From the NCBI RefSeq assembly GCF_022549225.1, contig NZ_JAKZFD010000009.1, forward strand, positions 1 through 64,000: a stretch of 64,000 nt of DNA, given 5' to 3'. This stretch comes from Pelomonas sp. CA6 (GTDB taxonomy: Bacteria > Pseudomonadota > Gammaproteobacteria > Burkholderiales > Burkholderiaceae_C). Both the position numbers and the translations under genes were made by a program. The notes under the pieces were generated by a model. The model did no database searches and was not told the DNA's origin. It saw nothing but the letters and a program-made list of their open reading frames with translations. Below are positions 33,832 through 44,126 of this stretch, piece by piece; the first letter of the stretch is position 1, and each line of letters starts with the position of its first letter.

Positions 33832-35037
33832 GTGCGCATCGCCTATGTCACCGAGACCTATCCGCCCGAGCTCAACGGCGTCGCACTGGGCGTCGAACGG
33901 ACCGTGACCCATCTGCGCGAGCAGGGCCATGAGCTGGACCTGCTGCGGCCGGCCCAGCGCCACGAGGCGACGGGGCCGGCGGGGCCGTGGCAATGGCTGA
34001 GTGCGGGCTGTCCGATCCCGGTCTATCCCGACCTGCGTTTCGGCATGGCCACCAGCGCGGTCCTGCAGCGACGGCTGCGCGAGCAGCGCGCCCAGCTGGT
34101 CCATGTCGCCACGCCGGGGCCGCTGGCCTGGGCGGCGGTGCATGCGGCGCGCCGTCTGGGGCTGGGCCTCAGTTCCGACTTTCGCACCAACTTCCATCAA
34201 TACAGCCGCTACTACGGCCTGGGCCTGCTCGCGCCGGCGCTGCAGGGGGGCCTGAGGCGCCTGCACAACCTGACCCAGCGCACCTTCGTGCCGACGCGCT
34301 CGGTGCAGCGCGAACTCGCGGAGGCCGGCTTTCTGCGCCTGCAGCGACTGGGGCGCGGCGTGGACGCGGAGCAGTTCTCCCCGCGCTGGCGCAGCGAAGA
34401 ACTGCGCCGCGAATGGCAGGCCCGGGAGGCGCCGGTGCTGCTCTATGTCGGCCGCCTTGCTGCGGAGAAGAACGTGGGCCTGGCCTTGCGCACCCATGCC
34501 GCGCTGCGCCATCTGCGGCCCGACATCCGCATGGTGGTGGTGGGCGACGGCCCGCAGCGCGCGGCGCTGCAACGCCGCTTCCCGGGCGTGCGCTTCATGG
34601 GCGTGCAGCGTGGCGAGGCGCTGTCGCGCTGCTATGCCAGCGCCGACGTCTTTCTCTTTCCCAGCCAGTCCGACACCTTTGGCAACGTGACGCTGGAGGC
34701 CATGGCCTCCGGACTGGCCGTGCTGGCCTTCGACATCGCGGCCGCGGGCGACCTGATCGCGTCGGGCGTCAACGGCTTTCTCGCGCCTCCTGGCGACGAG
34801 ACCGCCTTTGTCGACGAGGCGGTGCGCTTCATCGCGCCGCCGCAGACCCTGGACGAACTGCGCCGCCGCGCGCGCCTGGCGGCGCAACAGCAGTCCTGGC
34901 CCACCGTGCTCGGCCACTTCGAGGCCGCGCTGTCCCAGGTGCTGGAAGCGCAGCGCATACGCGCGAGGATGGCGGCCATAGACCGTGCCCCTCGCCCAGC
35001 CGGTACGCTGGGCGGCCCCCCGAGGGGTCGGCGATGA
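33832..35037 (+). CDS. GT4-family glycosyltransferase with repeat-derived C-terminus
   Basis: 401 residues from a GTG start. GT-B fold: N-terminal acceptor domain ('MRIAYVTETYPPELNGVALGVERTV', 'LVHVATPGPLAWAAVHAARRLG', 'SDFRTNFHQYSRYYGLG') and donor domain ('VLLYVGRLAAEKNVGLAL', 'VVVGDGPQRAALQ', 'VFLFPSQSDTFGNVTLEAMASGLAVLAF'; the E-x7-E motif). It is close to bacterial SQD2/MgtA-like alpha-glycosyltransferases that act on lipid acceptors; substrate unknown. The last residues, about from 'RPAGTLGG' to 'RGRR', are encoded by the dispersed repeat, which supplies the stop. PAP2 and DUF2334 genes downstream suggest a glycolipid or lipid-carrier unit. Confidence 0.9.
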   Translation: MRIAYVTETYPPELNGVALGVERTVTHLREQGHELDLLRPAQRHEATGPAGPWQWLSAGCPIPVYPDLRFGMATSAVLQRRLREQRAQLVHVATPGPLAWAAVHAARRLGLGLSSDFRTNFHQYSRYYGLGLLAPALQGGLRRLHNLTQRTFVPTRSVQRELAEAGFLRLQRLGRGVDAEQFSPRWRSEELRREWQAREAPVLLYVGRLAAEKNVGLALRTHAALRHLRPDIRMVVVGDGPQRAALQRRFPGVRFMGVQRGEALSRCYASADVFLFPSQSDTFGNVTLEAMASGLAVLAFDIAAAGDLIASGVNGFLAPPGDETAFVDEAVRFIAPPQTLDELRRRARLAAQQQSWPTVLGHFEAALSQVLEAQRIRARMAAIDRAPRPAGTLGGPPRGRR

Positions 35038-35430
35038 AGGCGGCGGGGCTGGCCCCGCTCGCACATCGCCAGCTGGGCCGGCTTGGGGCGGCCCAGCGCT
35101 CAGCCCCCAAACACCCCCCGAGCCCAGCGGGTCCGCTGGGCTGCCCCCCAGGGGGCGCCAATGCGGGCGGCATCCAGCCGCCCGCATTGCCAAGAGACTC
35201 GGTACGAGACCTGCACGAGGCCCTGCATGAGCCTTGGCATGAGGCCCGATGTGGAGTCGAGCCGTACCCGGCGAGCGACTTACAACCTGAGTGGTGGAGT
35301 CGCCCGGGTGGTGGTCGGGCCAATACTGGCTGTCCAGCGCAGGCCTCGGTCAAATCGCATTTCAGGCCCTCTTCTTTGGTTACTTTCTTCTGGGCCCCCA
35401 GAAGAAAGTGACCCGGCCGCCAGGCCGGAA
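34987..35430 (-). repeat. Dispersed repeat, long copy C (inverted relative to copy B)
   Basis: Reverse-complement match to 28371-28830: module 2 at 34987-35189, the 12-bp array at about 35190-35247, module 1 at about 35238-35430 with hairpin arms 35382-35394 and 35397-35409. It fills the gap between the GT4 and PAP2 genes (35038-35515). A C/A-rich tract follows to about 35505. No gene seen apart from the GT4 tail. Confidence 0.9.
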
Positions 35431-35515
35431 CCCGGCGCCCCCAGCAATCCACCCAACCCAACCCACTCAAACCCACTCAAACTCAATCAACCCCAACGCC
35501 ATGCCCTGAACTGAC

Positions 35516-36067
35516 ATGCCCAAAGCCCTCGTCCGCTTCCCCCCCGCCTGGCGGCACCACGACCACGCCTGCCTGCTCGCGCTGCACCGCGGCGCCCGGC
35601 AGCCGTGGATCTGCGCGTCGCTGTGCCTGGCCAGCCGCGCCGGCGACGGGCTGCTGTGGGGCGTGCTGATCCTGTCGCTGCCCTGGCTGGGCGGTCCCCA
35701 GGGCTCGCGGGTCGCGGCGGTGATGGCGGTCATGGGCGTGCTGCACGTGGTGCTGGTGCGCTGGCTGAAGCAGCGCGTCGCGCGTCCGCGTCCCTTCGAG
35801 TGCTGCGAGGGCGTGCGCGCCTGCGCACCGCAGCTGGACCGGCACAGCTTTCCCAGCGGGCACACGCTGCATGCGGTGGCCTTCAGCACCGTGCTGACGG
35901 CACAGGATCCGTTGTGGGGCTGGCTGCTGTGGCCCTTCAGCGCGGCGGTCGCGCTGTCGCGCATGGTGTTGGGCCTGCACTTTCCGAGCGATGTGCTGGC
36001 GGCGGCGCTGCTGGGGCTGCTGGGCGGCGGCGCGGCGCTGGCCGTGCTGCGCAGCCTGGGCGCCTGA
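35516..36067 (+). CDS. PAP2-family phosphatase
   Basis: 183 residues, membrane protein. All three motifs are present: 'KQRVARPRPF' (K-x6-RP), 'PSGHT' and 'SRMVLGLHFPSD' (SR-x5-H-x3-D). The family removes phosphate from undecaprenyl pyrophosphate, phosphatidate or similar lipid phosphates. The short N-terminal part before the first motif and about four helices fit the small bacterial type. It was probably one operon with the GT4 gene before the repeat came between them. A start two codons later is possible. Confidence 0.92.
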   Translation: MPKALVRFPPAWRHHDHACLLALHRGARQPWICASLCLASRAGDGLLWGVLILSLPWLGGPQGSRVAAVMAVMGVLHVVLVRWLKQRVARPRPFECCEGVRACAPQLDRHSFPSGHTLHAVAFSTVLTAQDPLWGWLLWPFSAAVALSRMVLGLHFPSDVLAAALLGLLGGGAALAVLRSLGA

Positions 36068-36097
36068 GATCGACGTGCGGCGTCGGCGGCGCCGTGA

Positions 36098-36988
36098 TCA
36101 GGGCAGGGGGTCGAGCGGCAGCGGCCGGAGGCTGCAATGGGCCAGCAACTGCGCGACCGCGGCCAGCACCACGGGCTGGCGCTGCTGGGCAAGGGCGGTT
36201 TCCGCGACGCGACGCCAGGACTGCAGCGTCCCGCCATGGCGCGCGTCGCCGGGATGCAGCTCCAGCCGCAGCAGTGGATGGGTCGCCTGGGCCTGCAGCA
36301 GCGCCGCGTTCCACCAGGCGGAGGCGGTTCGCCGCCAGCGGCTGCGTGTGCTCCAGACCTGGGCCTGGCAGCGCAGCGTCGGACCCTGAGGCAGCAGCAC
36401 CACCTGGCGCAGGGTGCAGGTGTACAGAAGGGGCTGGTCCACCAGCGCCTGCCAACTGCCACGGCTGAGCAACCAGGCCGGCGCGACGAAGCCGGCCGGC
36501 CGCAGGCCCAGCGCGTCCAGCCAGGCCCGGCCGGCCTGCAGCCGGGTCTGCGCCTCCCATCGCGTGAGCGCGGCAAACTCGCCTTCGCCTCGGGTGTAGA
36601 TGCGCCGTTGCAGGCGCTGCCAGGGCCCCCGCAAGGGACTGGGGTCGCGGTGCTCATAGCCATGCAGCAGAACCTCGTCGCCGGCCTGCGCGCGCTGCAC
36701 CAGCCAGCGCTCGAAGGCTGGGCTGCGCGCGGCGCCGTGGTAGCGCGGCACGGCCAGCAGGCTCAACGGGGCCAGCCCCAGCCGCTCCAAGGCTTCGACC
36801 AGGCGCTGACAATCGCGCCAGGTCGGCGGCGCCACATCATGGATCACCGCCGCCACCATGCGCCGCGGCGGCAGCTCGGCGCTCACGCCGGCGATCGCGG
36901 CCGGGTCCTGTCGCCCGCCACCGGGGGCGGGCGACTGGGGCGACAGCGGCAAGCCGGAAGGGTGGGCGGGGGGCGGGACGGCCGACAT
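36098..36988 (-). CDS. DUF2334 polysaccharide-deacetylase-like protein
   Basis: 296 residues from the ATG at 36988. The domain begins at 'VAAVIHDVAPPTWRDCQRLVEALERLG' (about 44-70), with 'LSLLAVPRYHG', 'DEVLLHGYEHRD', 'FVAPAWLLSRGSW' and 'LRLELHPGDARH', matching DUF2334 members of the NodB-like superfamily; the Asp and the HGYEH His pair would bind the metal. The first 43 residues are disordered. A promoter-like element ends only 13 nt upstream of 36988, so a start at 36859 ('MVAAVIHD') is possible. It converges with PAP2. Confidence 0.85.
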   Translation of the reverse strand: MSAVPPPAHPSGLPLSPQSPAPGGGRQDPAAIAGVSAELPPRRMVAAVIHDVAPPTWRDCQRLVEALERLGLAPLSLLAVPRYHGAARSPAFERWLVQRAQAGDEVLLHGYEHRDPSPLRGPWQRLQRRIYTRGEGEFAALTRWEAQTRLQAGRAWLDALGLRPAGFVAPAWLLSRGSWQALVDQPLLYTCTLRQVVLLPQGPTLRCQAQVWSTRSRWRRTASAWWNAALLQAQATHPLLRLELHPGDARHGGTLQSWRRVAETALAQQRQPVVLAAVAQLLAHCSLRPLPLDPLP

Positions 36989-36999
36989 GCGCCTGGCTT

Positions 37000-37015
37000 G
37001 GCAAGCGGCGCGCCC
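37000..37015 (-). promoter_or_regulatory. Candidate sigma-54 (-24/-12) promoter
   Basis: GGGCGCGCCGCTTGCC on the minus strand; GC at 37002-37001. Being 13 nt from the annotated DUF2334 ATG, it fits better with the internal start at 36859 or a near-leaderless transcript. Confidence 0.45.
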
Positions 37016-37034
37016 GGGACGGGCCGCGGCGGCC

Positions 37035-37050
37035 CGGCATCCCGCTTGCC
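37035..37050 (+). promoter_or_regulatory. Candidate sigma-54 (-24/-12) promoter
   Basis: CGGCATCCCGCTTGCC: GG 37036-37037, GC 37048-37049, 37 nt before the GTG at 37086, which it helps to select as the start. Confidence 0.65.
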
Positions 37051-37085
37051 TGACCGCGGCACCCCCCCGTCAGCAGCAAGCCCTC

Positions 37086-38291
37086 GTGAACCCCCTCGAG
37101 ACCGCGAACGCCCCCCGAGCGACCGGCCCGTCCGCCCACCCGGCGGATCACCCGGCGGATCACGCCCCGGCATGGCCGGGGCCGGCCCCTCAGACCTGTG
37201 GCGGCCCCCGGCGCGAGGTGTTCTGGTGCGCGGACCCGACCCGGCAGCGGCTGCTCTACGTCAGCCCATCGGTCGAGACCCTGCTGGGCCTGCGCGCCGA
37301 GGTGCTGCTGGCCGAGCCCATGCAATGGAACCATGCGGTGCTGCCTTCGGACGCCGACCGCTTGCCGCGGCCCTTTTTCGCCGAGCCGCTGGCCCAGCCG
37401 GCGCAGGCCGTGCGCGAATACCGCATGGTTGGGCCAGACCTGCACGTGGGCTGGATTCGCGACCGTCGCTACCTGTGGCGCGACCCGCACAGCGGCGCCT
37501 GGCGCCGTTGCGGCATGGCCGAGGACATCTCCGAGCTGCACGCCTGGCGCACGGCGCGCCTGCTGCTGGACCCGGGCTGGCATGCGCAGCTGGCGCATGA
37601 ACTGCGCGGGCTGCTGCATGCCGTGCTGGTGTGGAGCCGGGTGCTCAGGCAGACCCTGAACGCCAGGCCGCTGCAGCGCCAGGCCCTGGACACCATCGAG
37701 CGCAATGTGCGGGCGCAGTCCGGGTTGATCGGCGAGCTGCTGGACGGCCAGCTGCTGATGAGCGGACGGCTGCGTCCGGCGCTGCGCCTGTTCCGGCTGC
37801 CGCGTCTGCTGGACGAGGTGGTCGCCACCCTGGACGCGCTGGCCCGGCCGGCCGGCGTGTCGCTGATGCTGCAGCGCGACCCCGGGCTGCGCCTGATCCG
37901 GGCCGATCCGGAACGGCTGCGCGCGGTGCTGCTGCGCCTGATGACCCATCTGCTGCAGCGCTGCGCCGGCGGCGCCGCGCTGGTGCTGCGCCTGACGCGC
38001 GCGCGTGGCGAGCTGTGGCTGTCGATGACGACGCAGCCCGACCCCACGGCGTCGCCGCAGCAATTGGTGTTGGGCCTGGAGGAGGGCGGGCCACGGCGGC
38101 CCGCCGAGGCCGGCCGGCGTGGCCACGCCGGGCTGGAGATGGCCGCCGAGCTCGTCGCGCTGCAGGGCGGCCGGTTGGAGACGCGGCTCGATGGCCAGGG
38201 CGAGGTCGCCGCGTTTGTGCTGTGCTTTCCCGACCCTTGCCCGCTGCCGCCCCAGGCCGCCGCCGGGCGCGCCGGCGCGCCGGTGCCTTGA
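37086..38291 (+). CDS. PAS-domain histidine-kinase-like protein with degenerate ATPase domain
   Basis: 401 residues, soluble. PAS fold at about 40-155 ('EVFWCADPTRQRLLYVSPSVETLLGLRAEVLLAEP...EYRMVGPDLHVGWIRDRRYLWRDP'); HisKA-like helices with 'HAQLAHELRGLLHAVLVWSRVL' (H-E-L-R kept); then a HATPase-like region 'LIRADPERLRAVLLRLMTHLLQRC..GAALVLRL', where the Asn of the N-box is absent, and a late 'GLEMAAELVALQGGRLETR'. Loss of the N-box Asn makes autophosphorylation doubtful; it may act as a sensory partner. The frame is open further left, but the GTG at 37086 fits the promoter position. Confidence 0.75.
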   Translation: MNPLETANAPRATGPSAHPADHPADHAPAWPGPAPQTCGGPRREVFWCADPTRQRLLYVSPSVETLLGLRAEVLLAEPMQWNHAVLPSDADRLPRPFFAEPLAQPAQAVREYRMVGPDLHVGWIRDRRYLWRDPHSGAWRRCGMAEDISELHAWRTARLLLDPGWHAQLAHELRGLLHAVLVWSRVLRQTLNARPLQRQALDTIERNVRAQSGLIGELLDGQLLMSGRLRPALRLFRLPRLLDEVVATLDALARPAGVSLMLQRDPGLRLIRADPERLRAVLLRLMTHLLQRCAGGAALVLRLTRARGELWLSMTTQPDPTASPQQLVLGLEEGGPRRPAEAGRRGHAGLEMAAELVALQGGRLETRLDGQGEVAAFVLCFPDPCPLPPQAAAGRAGAPVP

Positions 38292-38313
38292 CCCGGTCCG
38301 CGTGCGGCCGCCA

Positions 38314-38329
38314 GGGCATGGCACTTGCC
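38314..38329 (+). promoter_or_regulatory. Candidate sigma-54 (-24/-12) promoter
   Basis: GGGCATGGCACTTGCC: GG 38315-38316, GC 38327-38328, 59 nt before the hemerythrin ATG. Confidence 0.65.
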
Positions 38330-38386
38330 GTCATGAGGTCCTGTCCGCGTATTCCGCGCGGCCTAGCCCCCATCCAGGAGACCGAT

Positions 38387-39010
38387 ATGCCGCAAAGCCA
38401 GTCCCACGCCCGCAGCAGCCAGCACCACGCCAGCAGCCGTTCACGCAGCGAAAGTCGCCGCGACAGCGAACAGGCGCGCGAGGAGGTGCTGGGTCTGTTG
38501 ATCGAAGACCACAAGCGCATGAAGAAGGTGTTCCGGGCCTTCGAACGCATGGACCGTGACGCCCGGCCCGACGAGGCGCAGGCGCTGGTGCGGGCCACCT
38601 GCGTGGCACTGATGATTCATGCGTCGCTGGAGGAGGAGGTGTTCTACCCCGCCGCCCGCGAGTGCATCGACGAAGAGTCGCTGATCGAAGAGGCCGAGGT
38701 GGAACACGCCAGCGCGCGCAGCCTGATCGAGCAGTTGCTGCAGCTCGACCCGCAGGACCCCAAGTACGCGGCCAGCTTCACCGTGCTGGGCGAGTACACC
38801 CTGCACCACATCAAGGAGGAAGAAAAGGAGATCTTCCCGCAGCTGAGCCGCACCGACATGGACTGGCCGGCACTCGTCCAGGCCATGCACGAGCGGCGCC
38901 AGGAACTGCTGCAGCAGTACCGGCTGGCCGGCGAGGACACCGGCCAGGCCCAGGAAGACGACGAAGGCGATGAAGAGGCGGCGGAGGCCGAACGCCAGCG
39001 CGATGCCTGA
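38387..39010 (+). CDS. Hemerythrin-domain protein
   Basis: 207 residues: a Ser/Arg/His-rich front (1-30), a hemerythrin HHE domain (about 35-165) with 'LLIEDHKRMKKVFRAFERM', 'HASLEEEVFYPAARE', 'VEHASARSLIEQL' and 'YTLHHIKEEEKEIFPQL', giving the His/Glu set for a di-iron site, then an acidic tail. Such proteins bind O2 or NO or protect iron. GGAG lies before the ATG at 38387; the long frame to the left is only read-through. Confidence 0.92.
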   Translation: MPQSQSHARSSQHHASSRSRSESRRDSEQAREEVLGLLIEDHKRMKKVFRAFERMDRDARPDEAQALVRATCVALMIHASLEEEVFYPAARECIDEESLIEEAEVEHASARSLIEQLLQLDPQDPKYAASFTVLGEYTLHHIKEEEKEIFPQLSRTDMDWPALVQAMHERRQELLQQYRLAGEDTGQAQEDDEGDEEAAEAERQRDA

Positions 39011-39019
39011 GCTCGGTTG

Positions 39020-39037
39020 ACCGGGCCACGGCCCGGT
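39020..39037. terminator. GC-rich hairpin between convergent genes
   Basis: ACCGGGC (39020-39026) pairs with GCCCGGT (39031-39037). It lies between the hemerythrin and katE stops but has no T-run on either side, so intrinsic termination is uncertain. Confidence 0.35.
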
Positions 39038-39080
39038 TCCGCGAAGCGGAGCCGGGTCGTGGTGAGGCCTGAACCCGTGC

Positions 39081-41624
<2,544 letters not shown>

Positions 41625-41660
41625 GGAGCGTCCTTGATGGGTGGTCAGTGGAGCCAGGCG

Positions 41661-41676
41661 GGCAAACGCTGTGCCC
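41661..41676 (-). promoter_or_regulatory. Candidate sigma-54 promoter of katE
   Basis: GGGCACAGCGTTTGCC on the minus strand; GC at 41663-41662, 38 nt before the katE ATG. It abuts the rightward site without a gap. Confidence 0.7.
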
Positions 41677-41692
41677 CGGCACCGCGATTGCC
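41677..41692 (+). promoter_or_regulatory. Candidate sigma-54 promoter of the DUF6496 gene
   Basis: CGGCACCGCGATTGCC: GG 41678-41679, GC 41690-41691, 45 nt before the ATG at 41736; only the first base and base 7 differ from TGGCACG-N4-TTGC. Confidence 0.7.
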
Positions 41693-41735
41693 CGCAACAG
41701 ACCGGGGCGCAGCGGACAGCGCCCGGGAGCCCACG

Positions 41736-41921
41736 ATGGCCAGGTATGGAAAGAAGGCCCATCAGGAAGTGGCCAAGGCCCTGCACGAGGAAAAGCGCGG
41801 CCAGCTCAAGAGCGGGCGCAGCGGCAAGAAGTTCACCGATCCCAAGCAGGCCATCGCGATCGGCCTGTCCCGGGCCCGCAAGGCCGGGGCCAAGGTGCCC
41901 GAGCCGCCTTCGCGGCACTGA
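41736..41921 (+). CDS. Small basic protein, DUF6496-like
   Basis: 61 residues, Lys/Arg-rich: 'MARYGKKAHQEVAKALHEEKRGQLKSGRSGKKFTDPKQAIAIGLSRARKAGAKVP' is split here only for reading; the 'KQAIAIGLSRARKAG' end is the family hallmark. Proteins with this plan are common in Burkholderiales and are possibly nucleic-acid binding; no activity is known. It has its own promoter candidate, divergent from katE. Confidence 0.8.
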   Translation: MARYGKKAHQEVAKALHEEKRGQLKSGRSGKKFTDPKQAIAIGLSRARKAGAKVPEPPSRH

Positions 41922-41976
41922 GTCGCTGCTGCCGCCAGGGCCGGCCCGAGGAATCTTGGGGCTTGCCCCCGTGCCC

Positions 41977-44103
41977 ATGCCTCCACCCCACACCGCCCAT
42001 CCCACCCCGGAACCGCCCCCCGCAACGCCGCGCCGCCGCCGCTGGCGTAAGGCGTCGTGGCTTGGGCTGCCGCTGCTCGTTCTGCTGAGCGGGCTGCTGG
42101 TTTGCGAAGCGGCGGGCTGGCCCTTCTTGCGCGCGCCCATGGAGCGCTGGTTGAGCGAGCGGCTGGACCGGCCGGTCCGTTTCGAGCCGCCGTCCGGCGC
42201 TCCGCCCGGCCCGGACGCACGGCCCTGGCGCCTGCGCCTGCTGGGCAGCGTGCGCCTGCGCGCGCAGCATCTGGAGATCGCGGCGCCAGCCTGGGCGGGA
42301 CGGGGCCCCATGGTCCAGCTGCAGGGACTGGAGCTGCGTCTGGGCTATGCCGATCTGCTGGCCTGGCGGCGCGGTGGCGTGCTGCGCGTCGAGCGGCTGC
42401 GCGCCGAGCAGCTGACGCTGTTGCTGGACCGACGCGAGGACGGCGGGAGCAGCTGGTCCGGGCTGGGCATGCGCCAGGCCGGACCGGCGGTGGGGGTGCT
42501 GGACGACGGCCCCCAATTTGGCCTGCTCAGCGTGCGCGAAGGCCGGGTTTCGCTGGACGACCGCGTGCTGGACTTGCAGGCCCAGGCGCGCTTCGCGCTG
42601 CGCGAGGGGCCGGACCTGCCGCCGCCCCCGGGGGCCGGTCCGCCGCCCGCGCTGGGCCTGGTGGCCGAGGCCCAGGGCCGCTACCGCGGCAGCCCCTTCA
42701 CCGCGAACCTGCGCACCGAGGGTTCGGCCCTGCCGCTGGTGCAACGCGGCTACGCGGGGCCACCGGTCGCGGCGCGCATCACGCTGGACGCCGGGCAGGC
42801 CGGGCTGCGCTTCGAGGGGCGGCTGCACGATCTGCTGGGTCGGCAGGCGCTGGACGGCGCGTTCTGGCTGCGCGGCGAATCGCTGGCGGCCGCGGGGCGC
42901 CCGCTGGGCGTGGTGCTGCCCAGCACGCCGGCCTTCGAGATGCGCGGACAGCTGCGCCGCGACGGGCCGCGCTGGTCCGTGGCGGTGGCGCAGGCGCGCA
43001 TCGGGCGCAGCCGGCTCGCGGGTGATTTCGTCTTCGTCCGTCCCGAGGTCGGCGGCGGCGGGGAGGTCCTGCCGCGCAGCGTTCTCAGCGGCCAGTTGCG
43101 CGGCCGGGTGCTGTGGCTGGCCGATCTGGGCCCGGCGATAGGCGCGGCGCGCCCCGGCGAGGTCCGGCCGCGGCGCGAGCCGGGCCGTGTGCTGCCGGAC
43201 CGGCCCTTCGACCTGCCGGCGCTGCAGCGCATGGACGCGGACGTGCAGGTCGCGCTGGACCGGCTGGAATCGGGCATCGCCGGTCTGCAGGCGGCCGCGC
43301 CGCTGCGCGCCCGCGTGCAGCTGACGCAGGGCGTGCTGCGCATCGCCGGGCTGGACGCCCGGCTGGCCCAGGGCCGGCTGCGCGGCGACATGACGCTGGA
43401 TGGACGCGAGGTGCCCGCAGCCTGGCAGGCGCAGCTGGCCTTGCGCGGGGTGCGGCTGGAACAGTGGATAGGCGCGTTGGCTCGGCGCGCTCAGGGGCCG
43501 CCCTATGCCAGCGGCCGGCTGGACCTGACGCTGTCGCTGCGCGGCCGGGGCCGCTCCACCGCGGAGCTGCTCGCCGGCGCCGATGGCGGCGCGCAGCTGC
43601 TGTGGACGCGCGGGCAGCTGTCGCACCTGGTCGTCGAGGCGGCCGGGCTGGACCCCGTCCAAGCCCTGGGCCTGGTGCTGGGCGGCGACCGCAGCCTGCC
43701 GGTGGGCTGCGCCGTGGCCCGGCTGGTGCTGCGGCGCGGCCAGGTGCGCCCCGAACTGGCGCTGATCGACACGCCCGACTCCACGCTGAGCATCGACGGT
43801 TCGTTGTCGCTGGCCAGCGAGCGCCTGGACCTGGTGGCGCGCGCCCACCCGAAGGACTTCAGTCCGCTGACGCTGCGCAGCCCGCTGCATGTGGAAGGCA
43901 TGCTGGGTGCGCCGACCGTGCGGCTGGACCGCGCGCTGCTCACGCGCCGCCTCGCGCCCGCGGCCGCGCTGGCGCTGCTGCATCCGCTGGCCGGGCTGCT
44001 GCCGCTGCTGGACCCGGGGGACCCGCTGATGCGCGAGGAGCTGGCGCAATGCCGTGCCGAAGCACGGCGCGGCGGAGCCCGGGCCGAGCCCGGCGTCAGG
44101 TGA
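41977..44103 (+). CDS. AsmA-family protein
   Basis: 708 residues: one N-terminal membrane helix (about 25-47, 'SWLGLPLLVLLSGLLVCEAAG') and a long repeating beta-strand region. The N-terminal 'RWLSERLDRPVRFEPP....RLRLLGSVRLRAQHLEIAAPAWA' and the C-terminal 'RGRSTAELLAGADGGAQLLWTRGQLSHLVVEAAGLDPVQAL....LIDTPDSTLSIDGSLSLASERLDLVARAHPKDFSPLTLRSPLHVEG' are typical of AsmA. AsmA-like proteins bridge the periplasm and move phospholipid to the outer membrane. The start follows DUF6496 by 55 nt with no clear promoter, so read-through is likely. Confidence 0.88.
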   Translation: MPPPHTAHPTPEPPPATPRRRRWRKASWLGLPLLVLLSGLLVCEAAGWPFLRAPMERWLSERLDRPVRFEPPSGAPPGPDARPWRLRLLGSVRLRAQHLEIAAPAWAGRGPMVQLQGLELRLGYADLLAWRRGGVLRVERLRAEQLTLLLDRREDGGSSWSGLGMRQAGPAVGVLDDGPQFGLLSVREGRVSLDDRVLDLQAQARFALREGPDLPPPPGAGPPPALGLVAEAQGRYRGSPFTANLRTEGSALPLVQRGYAGPPVAARITLDAGQAGLRFEGRLHDLLGRQALDGAFWLRGESLAAAGRPLGVVLPSTPAFEMRGQLRRDGPRWSVAVAQARIGRSRLAGDFVFVRPEVGGGGEVLPRSVLSGQLRGRVLWLADLGPAIGAARPGEVRPRREPGRVLPDRPFDLPALQRMDADVQVALDRLESGIAGLQAAAPLRARVQLTQGVLRIAGLDARLAQGRLRGDMTLDGREVPAAWQAQLALRGVRLEQWIGALARRAQGPPYASGRLDLTLSLRGRGRSTAELLAGADGGAQLLWTRGQLSHLVVEAAGLDPVQALGLVLGGDRSLPVGCAVARLVLRRGQVRPELALIDTPDSTLSIDGSLSLASERLDLVARAHPKDFSPLTLRSPLHVEGMLGAPTVRLDRALLTRRLAPAAALALLHPLAGLLPLLDPGDPLMREELAQCRAEARRGGARAEPGVR

Positions 44104-44126
44104 TGGCGGCGTTGGCGTTGGCGCGC

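Noticed and set aside
38321..38328. TGGCAC at 38319 as the -24 element of the hemerythrin promoter
   Set aside because: The spacing to TTGC is too short; the GG at 38315 gives the correct N10 spacing instead.
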